DNA from: a virus
IMG/VR virus record: IMGVR_UViG_3300017746_003294
Location: 1 to 31,521 of that record
DNA length: 31,521 nucleotides
Strand: one strand, 5' to 3'
The notes beneath the pieces were generated by a model. That model saw only the letters and a list, made by a program, of their open reading frames with translations, was not told the DNA's origin and made no database searches. Each line of letters opens with the position of its first letter. Positions within the stretch are counted from its first letter, which is position 1. This document shows, one piece after another, positions 1-6,062 of this stretch. Both the position numbers and the translations under genes were made by a program.

Positions 1-1
1 G

Positions 2-133
2 GTACATGAGTATAAACTTCTAACTGATATCACAGGTCATAAGAAGGCGGCGAATAGAGAGGCATTGGAAGCAGGCCTTCGAGCGGCGTATGGTTATTGG
101 CCCAAAGGAGTGCGTTTCTCACATGAGAGGTGA
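2..133 (+). CDS. C-terminal fragment of an unknown protein (5' end outside window)
   Basis: This is the only open + strand frame at the left edge. It gives 43 residues ending at TGA 131-133, with no start inside the window, so only the C-terminus is seen. The peptide is mixed charged and hydrophobic (it contains TDITGHKKAANREALEAG and ends FSHER). I recognise no family. Its base composition is less AT-rich than the phage core further right and resembles the two genes that follow. It is followed by about 380 nt without a convincing gene, so it probably ends the preceding transcription unit. Confidence 0.45.
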   Translation, partial: VHEYKLLTDITGHKKAANREALEAGLRAAYGYWPKGVRFSHER

Positions 134-184
134 CAGGGTGTAGTCTACAGGTGTATGTAGTATTGCAGGGGAGATAATATACGT

Positions 185-198
185 ATATATGCATATAT
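185..198. repeat. 14-bp AT-rich palindrome
   Basis: ATATATGCATATAT is its own reverse complement. It lies in the control region about 175 nt upstream of the first early-type promoter. It could be a protein-binding site, but AT-rich palindromes of this kind also arise by chance. Confidence 0.35.
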
Positions 199-220
199 GT
201 ACTGTGTTGTGTCTGAAGGA

Positions 221-352
221 ATGAAGAAGGTAATGGTCATGTGTGTGGAGCCCCTGAAATTTGCTATATATCCCTTAGTCTCTCCTATAGATTTTCACTC
301 CGACGCATATATTCCACCGATATACACTACGAAAAAGGTTGTGTTTTTCTAG
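221..352 (+). CDS. Possible 43-aa small protein
   Basis: ATG 221 follows a purine-rich stretch (GAAGGA) and opens a 43-codon frame to TAG 350-352. The product starts MKKVMVMCVEPLKFAIYPLV and contains a PIDFHSDAYIPPIYTTKK segment. It overlaps no other gene. No domain or homologue is recognised. The length is within what chance allows, so this is a weak call. No promoter of the TTG-N20 class precedes it. Confidence 0.25.
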   Translation: MKKVMVMCVEPLKFAIYPLVSPIDFHSDAYIPPIYTTKKVVFF

Positions 353-371
353 GAAATAGTTGGGGAAATAG

Positions 372-403
372 TTGCTAGAACGATAAAAAGTTCTTATATT
401 TAA
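372..403 (+). promoter_or_regulatory. Early-type promoter P1 (TTG-N20-TATATTTAA)
   Basis: TTG at 372-374, a 20-nt spacer and TATATTTAA at 395-403. It shares GTTGCTnnAACGATA and AGTTCnTATATTTAAGTATAA with the modules at 457, 2631 and 2899. The layout fits the Bacteroidota TTG...TAnnTTTG promoter. It is the first of two tandem copies upstream of the AAA+ ATPase. Confidence 0.7.
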
Positions 404-456
404 GTATAAGATGAGACGAAAAAGAGAAAATAAAGGGAAAATAACTGCAGGAACAG

Positions 457-488
457 TTGCTTTATTGGATTAAAGTTCGTATATTTAA
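457..488 (+). promoter_or_regulatory. Early-type promoter P2 (TTG-N20-TATATTTAA)
   Basis: TTG at 457-459, a 20-nt spacer and TATATTTAA at 480-488, with AAAGTTCG directly before the downstream box. The ATPase ATG lies 28 nt past the box, giving a short AT-rich leader (TTAATTAATTAAACACACAC) with no Shine-Dalgarno sequence, as is common in Bacteroidota. Confidence 0.75.
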
Positions 489-516
489 GTATATTAATTA
501 ATTAAACACACACAAT

Positions 517-1665
517 ATGTTAGTTAGAATTTTACAGGTTGAAGGCTCCTTAAAAGCTCAAGATTCAAAAGGAAATAATATCCCGTTCAATGTAGCAGGT
601 AAGGATTATCCTACGTTATGGAAGAATACTGCTCAGAAAGCATTCGATGATGGTATGAGCTTTGTACTAGTAGATGGTAAGTGGACTAAAATAAATGAGC
701 CTACTTTCAATCGCTTGGTTGAGAAAGAGAACGTACCGGAGGATGTTCCATCGGAGCAAGCTGAACTAATGTCATTCATTCAGAAGTCTCCTGAGTTGAG
801 ACCTGAGGTTATGAAGATGGCTGATATCAAGTGGAAGTACTTGATGCGTTGTACCATGCGAGGCAAAAATATTATGATGACTGGTCCTGCTGGTTGCGGA
901 AAAACAATGGCTGCTAAGAGCGTTGTTAACGCATTAGATAGACCGGACTTCTATTTCAATTTAGGAGCTACTCAAGATCCGAGAGCTACCCTTATAGGTA
1001 ATACTCATTTCAATAAAGAAGATGGAACAGTGTTCTCAGAAGCGCTGTTTGTTAAGGCTATCCAGACTGAGGATGCCGTGATCTTATTAGATGAACTATC
1101 AAGAGCCCATCCTGAGGCACACAACATACTAATGACTGTGTTAGACGAAGGGCAAAGGTACTTACGCTTAGATGAAGCAGAAGGTGCTCCTACGATAAAA
1201 GTTGCAAAAGGGGTGACCTTCATTGCTACTGCGAATATAGGAAACGAGTATACGGCCACTAGAGTGATGGATAGAGCGCTGGTAGATAGATTCATAATAG
1301 TAGAGATGGATGTATTAGATAAGACCGAGGAAGCTGAGCTTTTGCGATACCTTTATCCTAATCTAGATACAGAGTCAATAGATGCCATCGCTGGTATAGT
1401 TGCCGATACACGTACGGAGATGGGAACAGAAGCACCTCGTATTAGTACACATATAAGCACACGTGCATCAGTTGAGATGGCAGGACTTATATATGATGGA
1501 TTCACATTAGAGGAGTCAGCAATGGTACTTATATATCCACAGTATGACAACGCCGGAGGTCTAGATAGTGAAAGAACGTTTGTCAAGCAATTAGTTCAGA
1601 AGTATATCCCTACGGATGCCGATACAGATGATCTATTCAATGTAGAAGATACAGATAACAATTAA
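517..1665 (+). CDS. MoxR-like AAA+ ATPase
   Basis: A 382-aa AAA+ ATPase of the MoxR/CbbQ type, a group that usually remodels or activates partner proteins by ATP hydrolysis. Visible motifs are Walker A GPAGCGKT (about 123-130), Walker B VILLDE (188-193), sensor 1 FIATAN (235-240) and arginine residues in MDRALVDRF (251-259). The first 85 residues are not recognisable and may bind substrate. MoxR proteins normally sit beside a VWA-domain partner; none is in this window, so the client is unknown. Expression is probably early, from the tandem promoters just upstream. The gene is less AT-rich than the phage core. It differs from the CobS-like ATPase of cyanophages in its flanking sequence, so no symbol is given. 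Start at 517: the first ATG after promoter P2. Confidence 0.88.
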   Translation: MLVRILQVEGSLKAQDSKGNNIPFNVAGKDYPTLWKNTAQKAFDDGMSFVLVDGKWTKINEPTFNRLVEKENVPEDVPSEQAELMSFIQKSPELRPEVMKMADIKWKYLMRCTMRGKNIMMTGPAGCGKTMAAKSVVNALDRPDFYFNLGATQDPRATLIGNTHFNKEDGTVFSEALFVKAIQTEDAVILLDELSRAHPEAHNILMTVLDEGQRYLRLDEAEGAPTIKVAKGVTFIATANIGNEYTATRVMDRALVDRFIIVEMDVLDKTEEAELLRYLYPNLDTESIDAIAGIVADTRTEMGTEAPRISTHISTRASVEMAGLIYDGFTLEESAMVLIYPQYDNAGGLDSERTFVKQLVQKYIPTDADTDDLFNVEDTDNN

Positions 1666-1692
1666 AAACATAGCATAGTGTGTGTGCTAGAG

Positions 1693-1714
1693 GGCCTCGC
1701 AGAGATGTGAGGTC
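1693..1714 (+). terminator. Hairpin with GAGA tetraloop downstream of the AAA+ gene
   Basis: The nine-bp stem GGCCTCGCA / TGTGAGGTC (two G-T pairs) encloses a GAGA (GNRA) tetraloop. It begins 28 nt after the ATPase stop. No T-tract follows, so it is either a weak terminator or a transcript-stabilising 3' hairpin. A small TAGCA/TGCTA inverted repeat lies just before it. Confidence 0.45.
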
Positions 1715-1747
1715 TTCGCGTATACGGAACATTTACGGTAAATCATA

Positions 1748-1773
1748 GGGGGTTGGGGTTGTTGGGTGGGGGG
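1748..1773 (+). other. Guanine-quadruplex-like tract upstream of the GNAT gene
   Basis: Four guanine runs, G5 (1748-1752), G4 (1755-1758), G3 (1764-1766) and G6 (1768-1773), are separated by loops of 2, 5 and 1 nt, which meets the usual G3+N1-7 rule. It lies on the coding strand, ending 3 nt before the GTG start chosen for the acetyltransferase. It is an extreme outlier in an AT-rich genome. Confidence 0.7.
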
Positions 1774-1776
1774 TAA

Positions 1777-2292
1777 GTGACGTGTCTATTGAGGCAACTT
1801 TTTTATGCTATAGCCCCATTGTTTAATGAGACACATGATATGTATATACATGAGAGCTACACGAGCTCTCTTAACTCACTCAGGAGACGTTTAATGCACA
1901 CAATAACACCTTTCCGTACCCATGCACAGGGCCTAGAAGGTTGGTTGGCTATCGTAGATGGCCAGACCGTAGGTCACATTTTCATGCAACAAGAACCGAA
2001 CAAACGGATAAAATTCTTAGATGCATGGGTTCATCCAGATCATCGCAGGGAAGGTGTATTCAGATCGTTATGGGAAACACGCTGGGGATATGTAGTAACT
2101 ACGTATCCAGACCATACAGTGTATGCCTGGTGTTTAGAGGCCACATTACCTCTACTCCAAGAGAAAGGTTTTAAAGCAGGTGAGACATGCACATACGTAG
2201 AACGTGCAGTAACATCAGATAGGTCAGTGCAATGGCCAGATAAGAAATCTAGTAGAGGATTTCAGGAGATAGGCGTCCCCGTAACATGCTAG
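1777..2292 (+). CDS. GNAT-family N-acetyltransferase
   Basis: A 171-aa protein with a GNAT (acetyl-CoA-dependent N-acetyltransferase) core. GWLAIVDGQTVGHIFM (about 55-70) is the first strand pair. WVHPDHRREGVFRSLWE (84-100) is motif A, where RREGVF corresponds to the acetyl-CoA-binding R/QxxGxG/A loop with the last position degenerate. ATLPLLQEKGFKAGE (122-136) is the usual C-terminal 'LYEKxGF' segment. The substrate cannot be told. The longest frame starts at GTG 1777, 3 nt after the G-rich tract. An in-frame ATG at 1840 (residue 22) is an equally credible start and would keep the whole GNAT core. Composition is less AT-rich than the downstream genes. Confidence 0.75.
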   Translation: MTCLLRQLFYAIAPLFNETHDMYIHESYTSSLNSLRRRLMHTITPFRTHAQGLEGWLAIVDGQTVGHIFMQQEPNKRIKFLDAWVHPDHRREGVFRSLWETRWGYVVTTYPDHTVYAWCLEATLPLLQEKGFKAGETCTYVERAVTSDRSVQWPDKKSSRGFQEIGVPVTC

Positions 2293-2304
2293 AGAGATCA
2301 AGTA

Positions 2305-2517
2305 ATGTCAAGAGCAGACGATATACAAACACAACGCAAACAATTGAAAGCAGAACTAACCAATATACAAAGCAAATGCAGCCATACACAGCAACACATT
2401 CGAAGATGTCCACAAGATAAAGATTATCGCTGGGAGTGTGATACGTGTAAAGCTAGGTTAGCTTATCCCTCACAGACAGAGCTAAGCACATATATAGGCG
2501 ACCACTTAACACCATAG
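2305..2517 (+). CDS. Small zinc-ribbon-like protein
   Basis: A 70-aa product. Residues 1-22 are predicted helical and charged. They are followed by C25-x-H27 ... C45-x2-C48 within the segment KCSH ... YRWECDTCKARLAYP, a layout typical of one-zinc ribbons in small phage proteins. It starts 12 nt after the GNAT stop, behind an AGAGAG purine run, so the two are probably cotranscribed. Function is unknown. Zinc binding is inferred from cysteine spacing. Confidence 0.6.
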   Translation: MSRADDIQTQRKQLKAELTNIQSKCSHTQQHIRRCPQDKDYRWECDTCKARLAYPSQTELSTYIGDHLTP

Positions 2518-2630
2518 ACCAACCAATAGACGGTAGGATTTTTTCTCGTGGCATTCTCGGGGCATCGTTCGCTGCGCTCACTTCATCACCTGCCCTCTGC
2601 AAACTTTTTTGAAAATAACCGGGTAAAAAG
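2518..2630. other. GC-rich intergenic island
   Basis: Between the zinc-ribbon gene and the next promoter is a locally GC-rich stretch. It contains GGGGCA (2559-2564) and TGCCC (2591-2595) that could pair around a long loop, and a CGTTCGCTGCGCTCACTTC segment (2566-2584) resembling bacterial chromosomal intergenic repeats. It coincides with the switch from less to more AT-rich sequence. No ORF or RNA gene is recognised. Confidence 0.4.
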
Positions 2631-2662
2631 TTGCTTTAACGAAGTATTGTTCGTATCTTTAT
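2631..2662 (+). promoter_or_regulatory. Early-type promoter P3 (TTG-N20-TATCTTTAT)
   Basis: TTG 2631-2633, a 20-nt spacer, TATCTTTAT 2654-2662. It shares GTTGCTTTAACGA and TTGTTCGTAT with the other early-type modules. The next gene starts 30 nt past the box. Confidence 0.7.
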
Positions 2663-2692
2663 TATATAAAGAGAGATAATTAAAACCTAAAT

Positions 2693-2881
2693 ATGAACAA
2701 CGACAGAAAACTTTACAGACGATTACTAGACACAGAATGGAATATGGCTTGTGCAAATATGGATGACCTCATAACATGGGATGAGTATAGCGAATTTAAT
2801 AATATGGCTTCAGCTATTGAAATAATCTTTGATAATAAGTATGGTGAACGTGAGGTCAAAAAATGGAGACATAACGATTAA
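2693..2881 (+). CDS. Small hypothetical protein (62 aa)
   Basis: A 62-aa, mixed-charge, probably all-helical product containing DDLITWDEYSEFNNMASAIE. No family is recognised. It is flanked by promoter modules P3 upstream and P4 downstream, so it is probably a monocistronic early gene. Such short early products often modify host functions, but nothing in the sequence shows which. The start is the first ATG after the promoter, with an A-rich leader and no Shine-Dalgarno sequence. Confidence 0.65.
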   Translation: MNNDRKLYRRLLDTEWNMACANMDDLITWDEYSEFNNMASAIEIIFDNKYGEREVKKWRHND

Positions 2882-2898
2882 AATAATAGTAAAAAAAG

Positions 2899-2930
2899 TT
2901 GCTTTTACGATATATAGTTCGTATATTTAA
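2899..2930 (+). promoter_or_regulatory. Early-type promoter P4 (TTG-N20-TATATTTAA)
   Basis: TTG 2899-2901, a 20-nt spacer, TATATTTAA 2922-2930. It has GTTGCTTTTACGATATATAG and AGTTCGTATATTTAAGTATA in common with P1 and P2. It lies 42 nt upstream of the next ATG. Confidence 0.78.
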
Positions 2931-2972
2931 GTATAATAAGAAATAAGAAATAATAATTAAAAAATAAACAAA

Positions 2973-3434
2973 ATGACAAAAGCTAAAAAAACTCCTCAAT
3001 TTAAGTACGGAATCGAAATTACTAAACCTCATTCAAAAGAAATGTATGATCATAATGATGTAGTCGCAGAAGTATTAAAATTAAATATTCAATCTGCTTG
3101 GGATAATGCATTCAAATTAGCAGAGGTGGATTTCATTAGTTATCTAGAAGAAGATCAAGAAGGGATGCTCTTTACTGATTCAGATTGGCCTAATGCTAAT
3201 CAAGTAATGCAAGATCTTTCTAAAGGTATTACTGTTACCGGTTACGGTGATGGGTTTACTATTCAAGATGTGCAAGATGATTTCGATAGAGATCTAGAGT
3301 GTATGGAGAACTGGCAACTGCATGAGACATATGCAGAGTTATTTGACGATGGTCTTGTACCTGCCGTTGATGCTGAGATGGTAGGTTTTACTAATAATTA
3401 TAATAAAGATAATACTAGCTATGCAAAAGTGTAG
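2973..3434 (+). CDS. Acidic hypothetical protein (153 aa)
   Basis: A 153-aa acidic protein with a short basic N-terminus (MTKAKK). It has an aromatic/acidic middle (DFISYLEEDQEGMLFTDSDW) and a DVQDDFDRDLECMENW segment. No domain is recognised. It is the first gene behind promoter P4 and overlaps the next gene by 14 nt (ATG 3421 lies inside it), so the two are translationally linked. Its acidity and early position would suit a nucleic-acid mimic or host-protein binder, but that is speculation. Confidence 0.75.
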   Translation: MTKAKKTPQFKYGIEITKPHSKEMYDHNDVVAEVLKLNIQSAWDNAFKLAEVDFISYLEEDQEGMLFTDSDWPNANQVMQDLSKGITVTGYGDGFTIQDVQDDFDRDLECMENWQLHETYAELFDDGLVPAVDAEMVGFTNNYNKDNTSYAKV

Positions 3435-3900
3435 AAGATGTTTAGAAGCTATACCTGAGGCGAGGCTTAAGGCCTTGCCGGGTACTAAAGAGTGCGTTGA
3501 ATGTTCTTCTGTTGAGATGAATGTTGTACGTACTGTTATAACTGGTAAGACTACTTACTCAGAGGTAGAGGTAATAAAGAATGATGATACTAAAAAGTAT
3601 TTAAAGCGTCTCGAGGGTAAAGGTCGTACCGGGTTCGGTTCTATGTTGTATAGAGGTAGTAGTAAAGAGCCAGCTAGAAAAGTTAAACTAGGTACTCGAG
3701 CTGCTAGACCGGGTATACTTTTTACTAGAGAGGCGTTTGATCAAGCTTTGCAGGAAGCTATGAGTTGGGTAGATTATGATATAGATAGAGCTTTGCGTAC
3801 GGTTGATAATAGATTTAATGAAGAGATGATTGACGGAGCTCAGCGTAGGCAGATACGAGATATTATTGAGGTGTTTAAATTACAAGGAGAAAGTGTATAG
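3421..3900 (+). CDS. Protein with DksA/TraR-type C4 zinc finger
   Basis: A 159-aa protein that begins with a compact C4-x2-C7 ... C25-x2-C28 zinc finger. The intervening IPEARLKALPGTKECVEC is close to the DksA/TraR zinc-finger consensus. In DksA that finger sits in an RNA-polymerase secondary-channel factor and follows a coiled coil. Here the finger is N-terminal, and residues 30-159 carry an unrecognised, basic then helical region (GKGRTGFGSMLYRG; REAFDQALQEAMSWVDYDIDRAL). An RNA-polymerase-related role is possible but not shown. It overlaps both neighbours (14 nt upstream, 1 nt downstream), indicating one operon. Confidence 0.75.
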   Translation: MQKCRRCLEAIPEARLKALPGTKECVECSSVEMNVVRTVITGKTTYSEVEVIKNDDTKKYLKRLEGKGRTGFGSMLYRGSSKEPARKVKLGTRAARPGILFTREAFDQALQEAMSWVDYDIDRALRTVDNRFNEEMIDGAQRRQIRDIIEVFKLQGESV

Positions 3901-4103
3901 TGGGGTTTCATAAACGTTGGATAAATTTAGATCTGGTAAAGATAAGATTTAAGGAAGGTGGTATTGATGCGGTACGTTCATATCTAGACTCACCAGATGC
4001 TATTATTACAACTGATAACGAGTCAGAAGAGATTGTAGTATTATTTCAGAGTGGTGTTACAGATGAAGAGTTAATTAAAAAAATAAATAAATATGTACAT
4101 TAA
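3900..4103 (+). CDS. Conserved-looking small phage protein (67 aa)
   Basis: A 67-aa product from a GTG start that shares one base with the upstream TAG stop (TAGTG), with AAGGAGA about 10 nt upstream as Shine-Dalgarno. The pattern KRWINLDLVKIRFKEGGIDAV ... SPDAIITTDNESEEIV reminds me of small uncharacterised proteins in marine T4-like phages. No function can be assigned. It overlaps the next gene by 11 nt. Confidence 0.65.
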   Translation: MGFHKRWINLDLVKIRFKEGGIDAVRSYLDSPDAIITTDNESEEIVVLFQSGVTDEELIKKINKYVH

Positions 4104-4326
4104 TGGTCGTAGAGTGACTCTAGAAGAGTTAGAGAAATTAACTGATAATCTTATTGGTTCATTAATTGATGATCTATATGATTTAATTCATGATGAAGGT
4201 ATAGAGGTAGCAGTACCTGGCGTGTTAAAGAAGCAGCGTAGCGTACTTAATAAAATGATAGAGCATTATATTGAGCGAGAGGAATATGAGAAGTGTGCTG
4301 TACTTCGTGATATGATACAGTTTTAA
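4093..4326 (+). CDS. UVR-motif small protein
   Basis: A 77-aa protein whose C-terminal 30 residues (LNKMIEHYIEREEYEKCAVLRDMI) match the UVR motif found at the C-terminus of UvrB, in UvrC and in ClpC/McsA-type proteins. It is a helical hairpin used for protein contact. The N-terminal half is helical and acidic and is not recognised. The ATG lies inside the preceding gene (11-nt overlap). It may be an adaptor binding a host UvrB/ClpC-type protein; this is inferred from the motif alone. Confidence 0.65.
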   Translation: MYINGRRVTLEELEKLTDNLIGSLIDDLYDLIHDEGIEVAVPGVLKKQRSVLNKMIEHYIEREEYEKCAVLRDMIQF

Positions 4327-4330
4327 TTAT

Positions 4331-4453
4331 ATGAAAAAGGTTAAGGTAACAATAAAGGATATTTATGATGCGATGCGTCCTAACGTATACCGTAACAAGA
4401 AGAAGTACACTAGGAAAGATAAACATAAAGGACAGGGGAAGTCGAAAACCTAA
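4331..4453 (+). CDS. Small basic protein (40 aa)
   Basis: ATG 4331 opens a 40-codon frame ending at TAA 4451-4453, 4 nt after the UVR-gene stop. The product is strongly basic, beginning MKKVKVTIKDIYDAM and ending in RNKKKYTRKDKHKGQGKSKT, which suggests nucleic-acid binding. Tight spacing and non-random composition support a real gene. No homologue is recognised. Confidence 0.55.
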   Translation: MKKVKVTIKDIYDAMRPNVYRNKKKYTRKDKHKGQGKSKT

Positions 4454-4465
4454 TAGAGTAGACAA

Positions 4466-4473
4466 TATAAATA
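4466..4473 (+). promoter_or_regulatory. TATAAATA, T4 late-promoter-like octamer
   Basis: An exact match to the T4 late promoter core TATAAATA, located 27 nt upstream of ATG 4501 and just after a gene end. A gp55-type sigma is encoded at 8470-9237. A single octamer in AT-rich DNA is weak evidence. Confidence 0.35.
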
Positions 4474-4500
4474 GCTTGCAGCTTAACTGCTAAATTCAAA

Positions 4501-4803
4501 ATGGCTTACGATAGAAAGCAAAAACACAAAACAAGTTTTAATTCAAAAAGAAAGTTTAATCCACAACGCTATGGTAAAGTATGGGGCTCTATAACATTTG
4601 AGCATGACTGGGATAAAGAACCTGTAGGGGAGGCTAATGGACCGGTTATTGGTAATTTATGGATTGGTAATTCTAACCATCAGTTAACCTTTTCAGAGAC
4701 AAATAAACTTATTGAGACTCTTAAAGAAGCACAGCACGCTTACAATGTAGGTGTACGTATGGGTAGAACTAATATGCATGCATCTCAACCTTTTGTCAGA
4801 TAA
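4501..4803 (+). CDS. Hypothetical protein (100 aa)
   Basis: A 100-aa product with a basic N-terminus (DRKQKHKTSFNSKRKFNPQRYGKVWG). A beta-rich middle (GSITFEHDWDKEPVG ... PVIGNLWIGNSNHQLTFS) leads into a C-terminal helix (ETNKLIETLKEAQHAYNVGVRMGR). No family is recognised. It starts after a TATAAATA octamer and is followed by another promoter-like module, so it is probably its own transcription unit. Confidence 0.7.
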   Translation: MAYDRKQKHKTSFNSKRKFNPQRYGKVWGSITFEHDWDKEPVGEANGPVIGNLWIGNSNHQLTFSETNKLIETLKEAQHAYNVGVRMGRTNMHASQPFVR

Positions 4804-4804
4804 G

Positions 4805-4836
4805 TTGCCTTTCTGGTAAATTTTTATTATATTAAA
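4805..4836 (+). promoter_or_regulatory. TTG-N20-TATATTAAA promoter P5
   Basis: TTG 4805-4807, a 20-nt spacer, TATATTAAA 4828-4836. The T-rich spacer end and the TTATATTAA box resemble the modules at 6540 and 26445 more than the early P1-P4 set. It precedes the two-gene unit 4932-6027 with a leader of about 95 nt that is almost entirely A/T. Confidence 0.6.
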
Positions 4837-4931
4837 TATATTATATAATAATAGTAATTAAAAAATAGTATTAATAAAAATATACTTAGTTAATTATTGA
4901 TATATAATATAAAAGATTATTAGGGGATACT

Positions 4932-5327
4932 ATGGACAAGAAGAAGAGGTTGACATATTTAGCTGATGAGTTGTTAAAGAAGCAGGAGCATGCAGATGCT
5001 TTACGTGATCTTGGAGAGCGTAATCCTGAAGCAGCTAGTTCTATAGAGAATATTCTAGCAGCATTCTCACCTGTAGAAGATCTAATTAAAGTGCGCGACC
5101 ATATTCATAAATTCGAGTCCGTAGTATCTCTGATAAAGGATAACATAAAGAACAGTAAAGGTTATAATAACTTTTCAGAGTCTGAATATGTTCGAGATAA
5201 GAAGAGAGTGTTTGATATTAAGCATAAGGTGTTATCTAGTAATCAAATTGATAAAGAAGACTTAAAAGAAGTAAATAAAATTTATAAGAATCATCTAAAT
5301 ATTCAGAGTATTTTAAAAGGTAAATAG
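4932..5327 (+). CDS. Helical hypothetical protein (131 aa)
   Basis: A 131-aa, lysine/aspartate-rich, predicted all-helical protein with an N-terminal MDKKKRLTYLADELLKKQ. No domain is recognised. The start has a reasonable Shine-Dalgarno sequence (AGGGGA about 5 nt before ATG). It is followed within 16 nt by the next gene, with a late-type element in the gap. Confidence 0.75.
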   Translation: MDKKKRLTYLADELLKKQEHADALRDLGERNPEAASSIENILAAFSPVEDLIKVRDHIHKFESVVSLIKDNIKNSKGYNNFSESEYVRDKKRVFDIKHKVLSSNQIDKEDLKEVNKIYKNHLNIQSILKGK

Positions 5328-5339
5328 ATATTTATAATA
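5328..5339 (+). promoter_or_regulatory. Late-type element L1 (ATATTTATAATA)
   Basis: ATATTTATAATA at 5328-5339, directly after the upstream TAG stop and 4 nt before ATG 5344. The same string precedes 21456 and 25040. No TTG lies 20 nt upstream, which fits a gp55-type promoter that needs only the proximal box. If active it would give an essentially leaderless mRNA. Confidence 0.5.
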
Positions 5340-5343
5340 AGAT

Positions 5344-6027
5344 ATGGGATACAACAAGAAAGAAAATATTGATGATAATTTTAGATTAGATATTGATGAT
5401 ATCTTAGCTGGTAACTCTAAACTAAATCTTTTTGATTACTCTCAAGAAGACTATGATATGTTTGTCAATGGATTTGATACCAAGGCTATTAGAGGTATGA
5501 TGGAAAAGGTTTCTGATATATTAAACGGAAATATATCTTTAGATGATGAAGAGTTGAATGATACAAAAGATGTTAACCGTGTAGAGTATCTAATTAACTA
5601 TATACAATCTCTATCGTCAAGTGATTTAGATCGTTTTGAAACAATGGTCAATAAATTTGATACTAACCCTCACGTGCTTTGGAACATGCTCAATAATGCT
5701 GATAAGGCACTATATAAAAAGCCTGAAATATTTTATAAGTGGTTAGCATCTATTACAGATGAAAAACTCGATCAGTATGTTTATAAAGCAATAGGCGGTA
5801 GCAAACTACATCCAGATGATATGTATCGAAATGAACCTGAAACAAAAGTTGAAATGCTTGATGGGTTTATTGCAATAAGCTCTTCTAATTTAAAAGCACT
5901 CGATATGTTTAGAGATAGAATAATTAAAACACATAATAATAACTGCTCATATGAGCATCGAATAAAAACTCACGATGGTGTCAAGGTACATAGCTATGTG
6001 TTTGATATGAACAACATGAGTGATTAA
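5344..6027 (+). CDS. Hypothetical protein (227 aa)
   Basis: A 227-aa acidic, predicted helical protein with no recognised domain. It contains two aspartate-rich segments near the N-terminus (DDNFRLDIDDILAGN) and repeated short helices (NRVEYLINYIQSLSSSDLDRFETMVNKF; KPEIFYKWLASITDEKLDQYVYKA). There is no Shine-Dalgarno sequence; the ATG sits right after a late-type element. Position alone does not reveal a role. Confidence 0.75.
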   Translation: MGYNKKENIDDNFRLDIDDILAGNSKLNLFDYSQEDYDMFVNGFDTKAIRGMMEKVSDILNGNISLDDEELNDTKDVNRVEYLINYIQSLSSSDLDRFETMVNKFDTNPHVLWNMLNNADKALYKKPEIFYKWLASITDEKLDQYVYKAIGGSKLHPDDMYRNEPETKVEMLDGFIAISSSNLKALDMFRDRIIKTHNNNCSYEHRIKTHDGVKVHSYVFDMNNMSD

Positions 6028-6062
6028 TACAGGTTTTTATTTTTACTATATATATATAATAT

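Larger units (their letters stand above)
134..516 (+). other. Intergenic regulatory stretch before the AAA+ gene
   Basis: 383 nt without a convincing gene. It holds a 14-bp perfect palindrome ATATATGCATATAT (185-198), a possible 43-codon ORF (221-352), an 11-nt direct repeat GGAAATAGTTG (352-362 and 365-375), and two tandem promoter-like modules (372-403 and 457-488). The second module lies just upstream of the ATPase start. The density of signals suggests a control region for an early transcript. That role is inferred; the repeats and motifs are read directly. Confidence 0.6.

Noticed and set aside
517-1665. Cyanophage-type CobS
   Set aside because: Both are AAA+ MoxR-like, but the N-terminus and the sequence around the Walker motifs do not resemble CobS; kept as generic MoxR-like.
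3421-3434. Programmed frameshift between the acidic protein and the zinc-finger protein
   Set aside because: The 14-nt overlap has a proper ATG and no slippery heptamer; ordinary translational coupling explains it.
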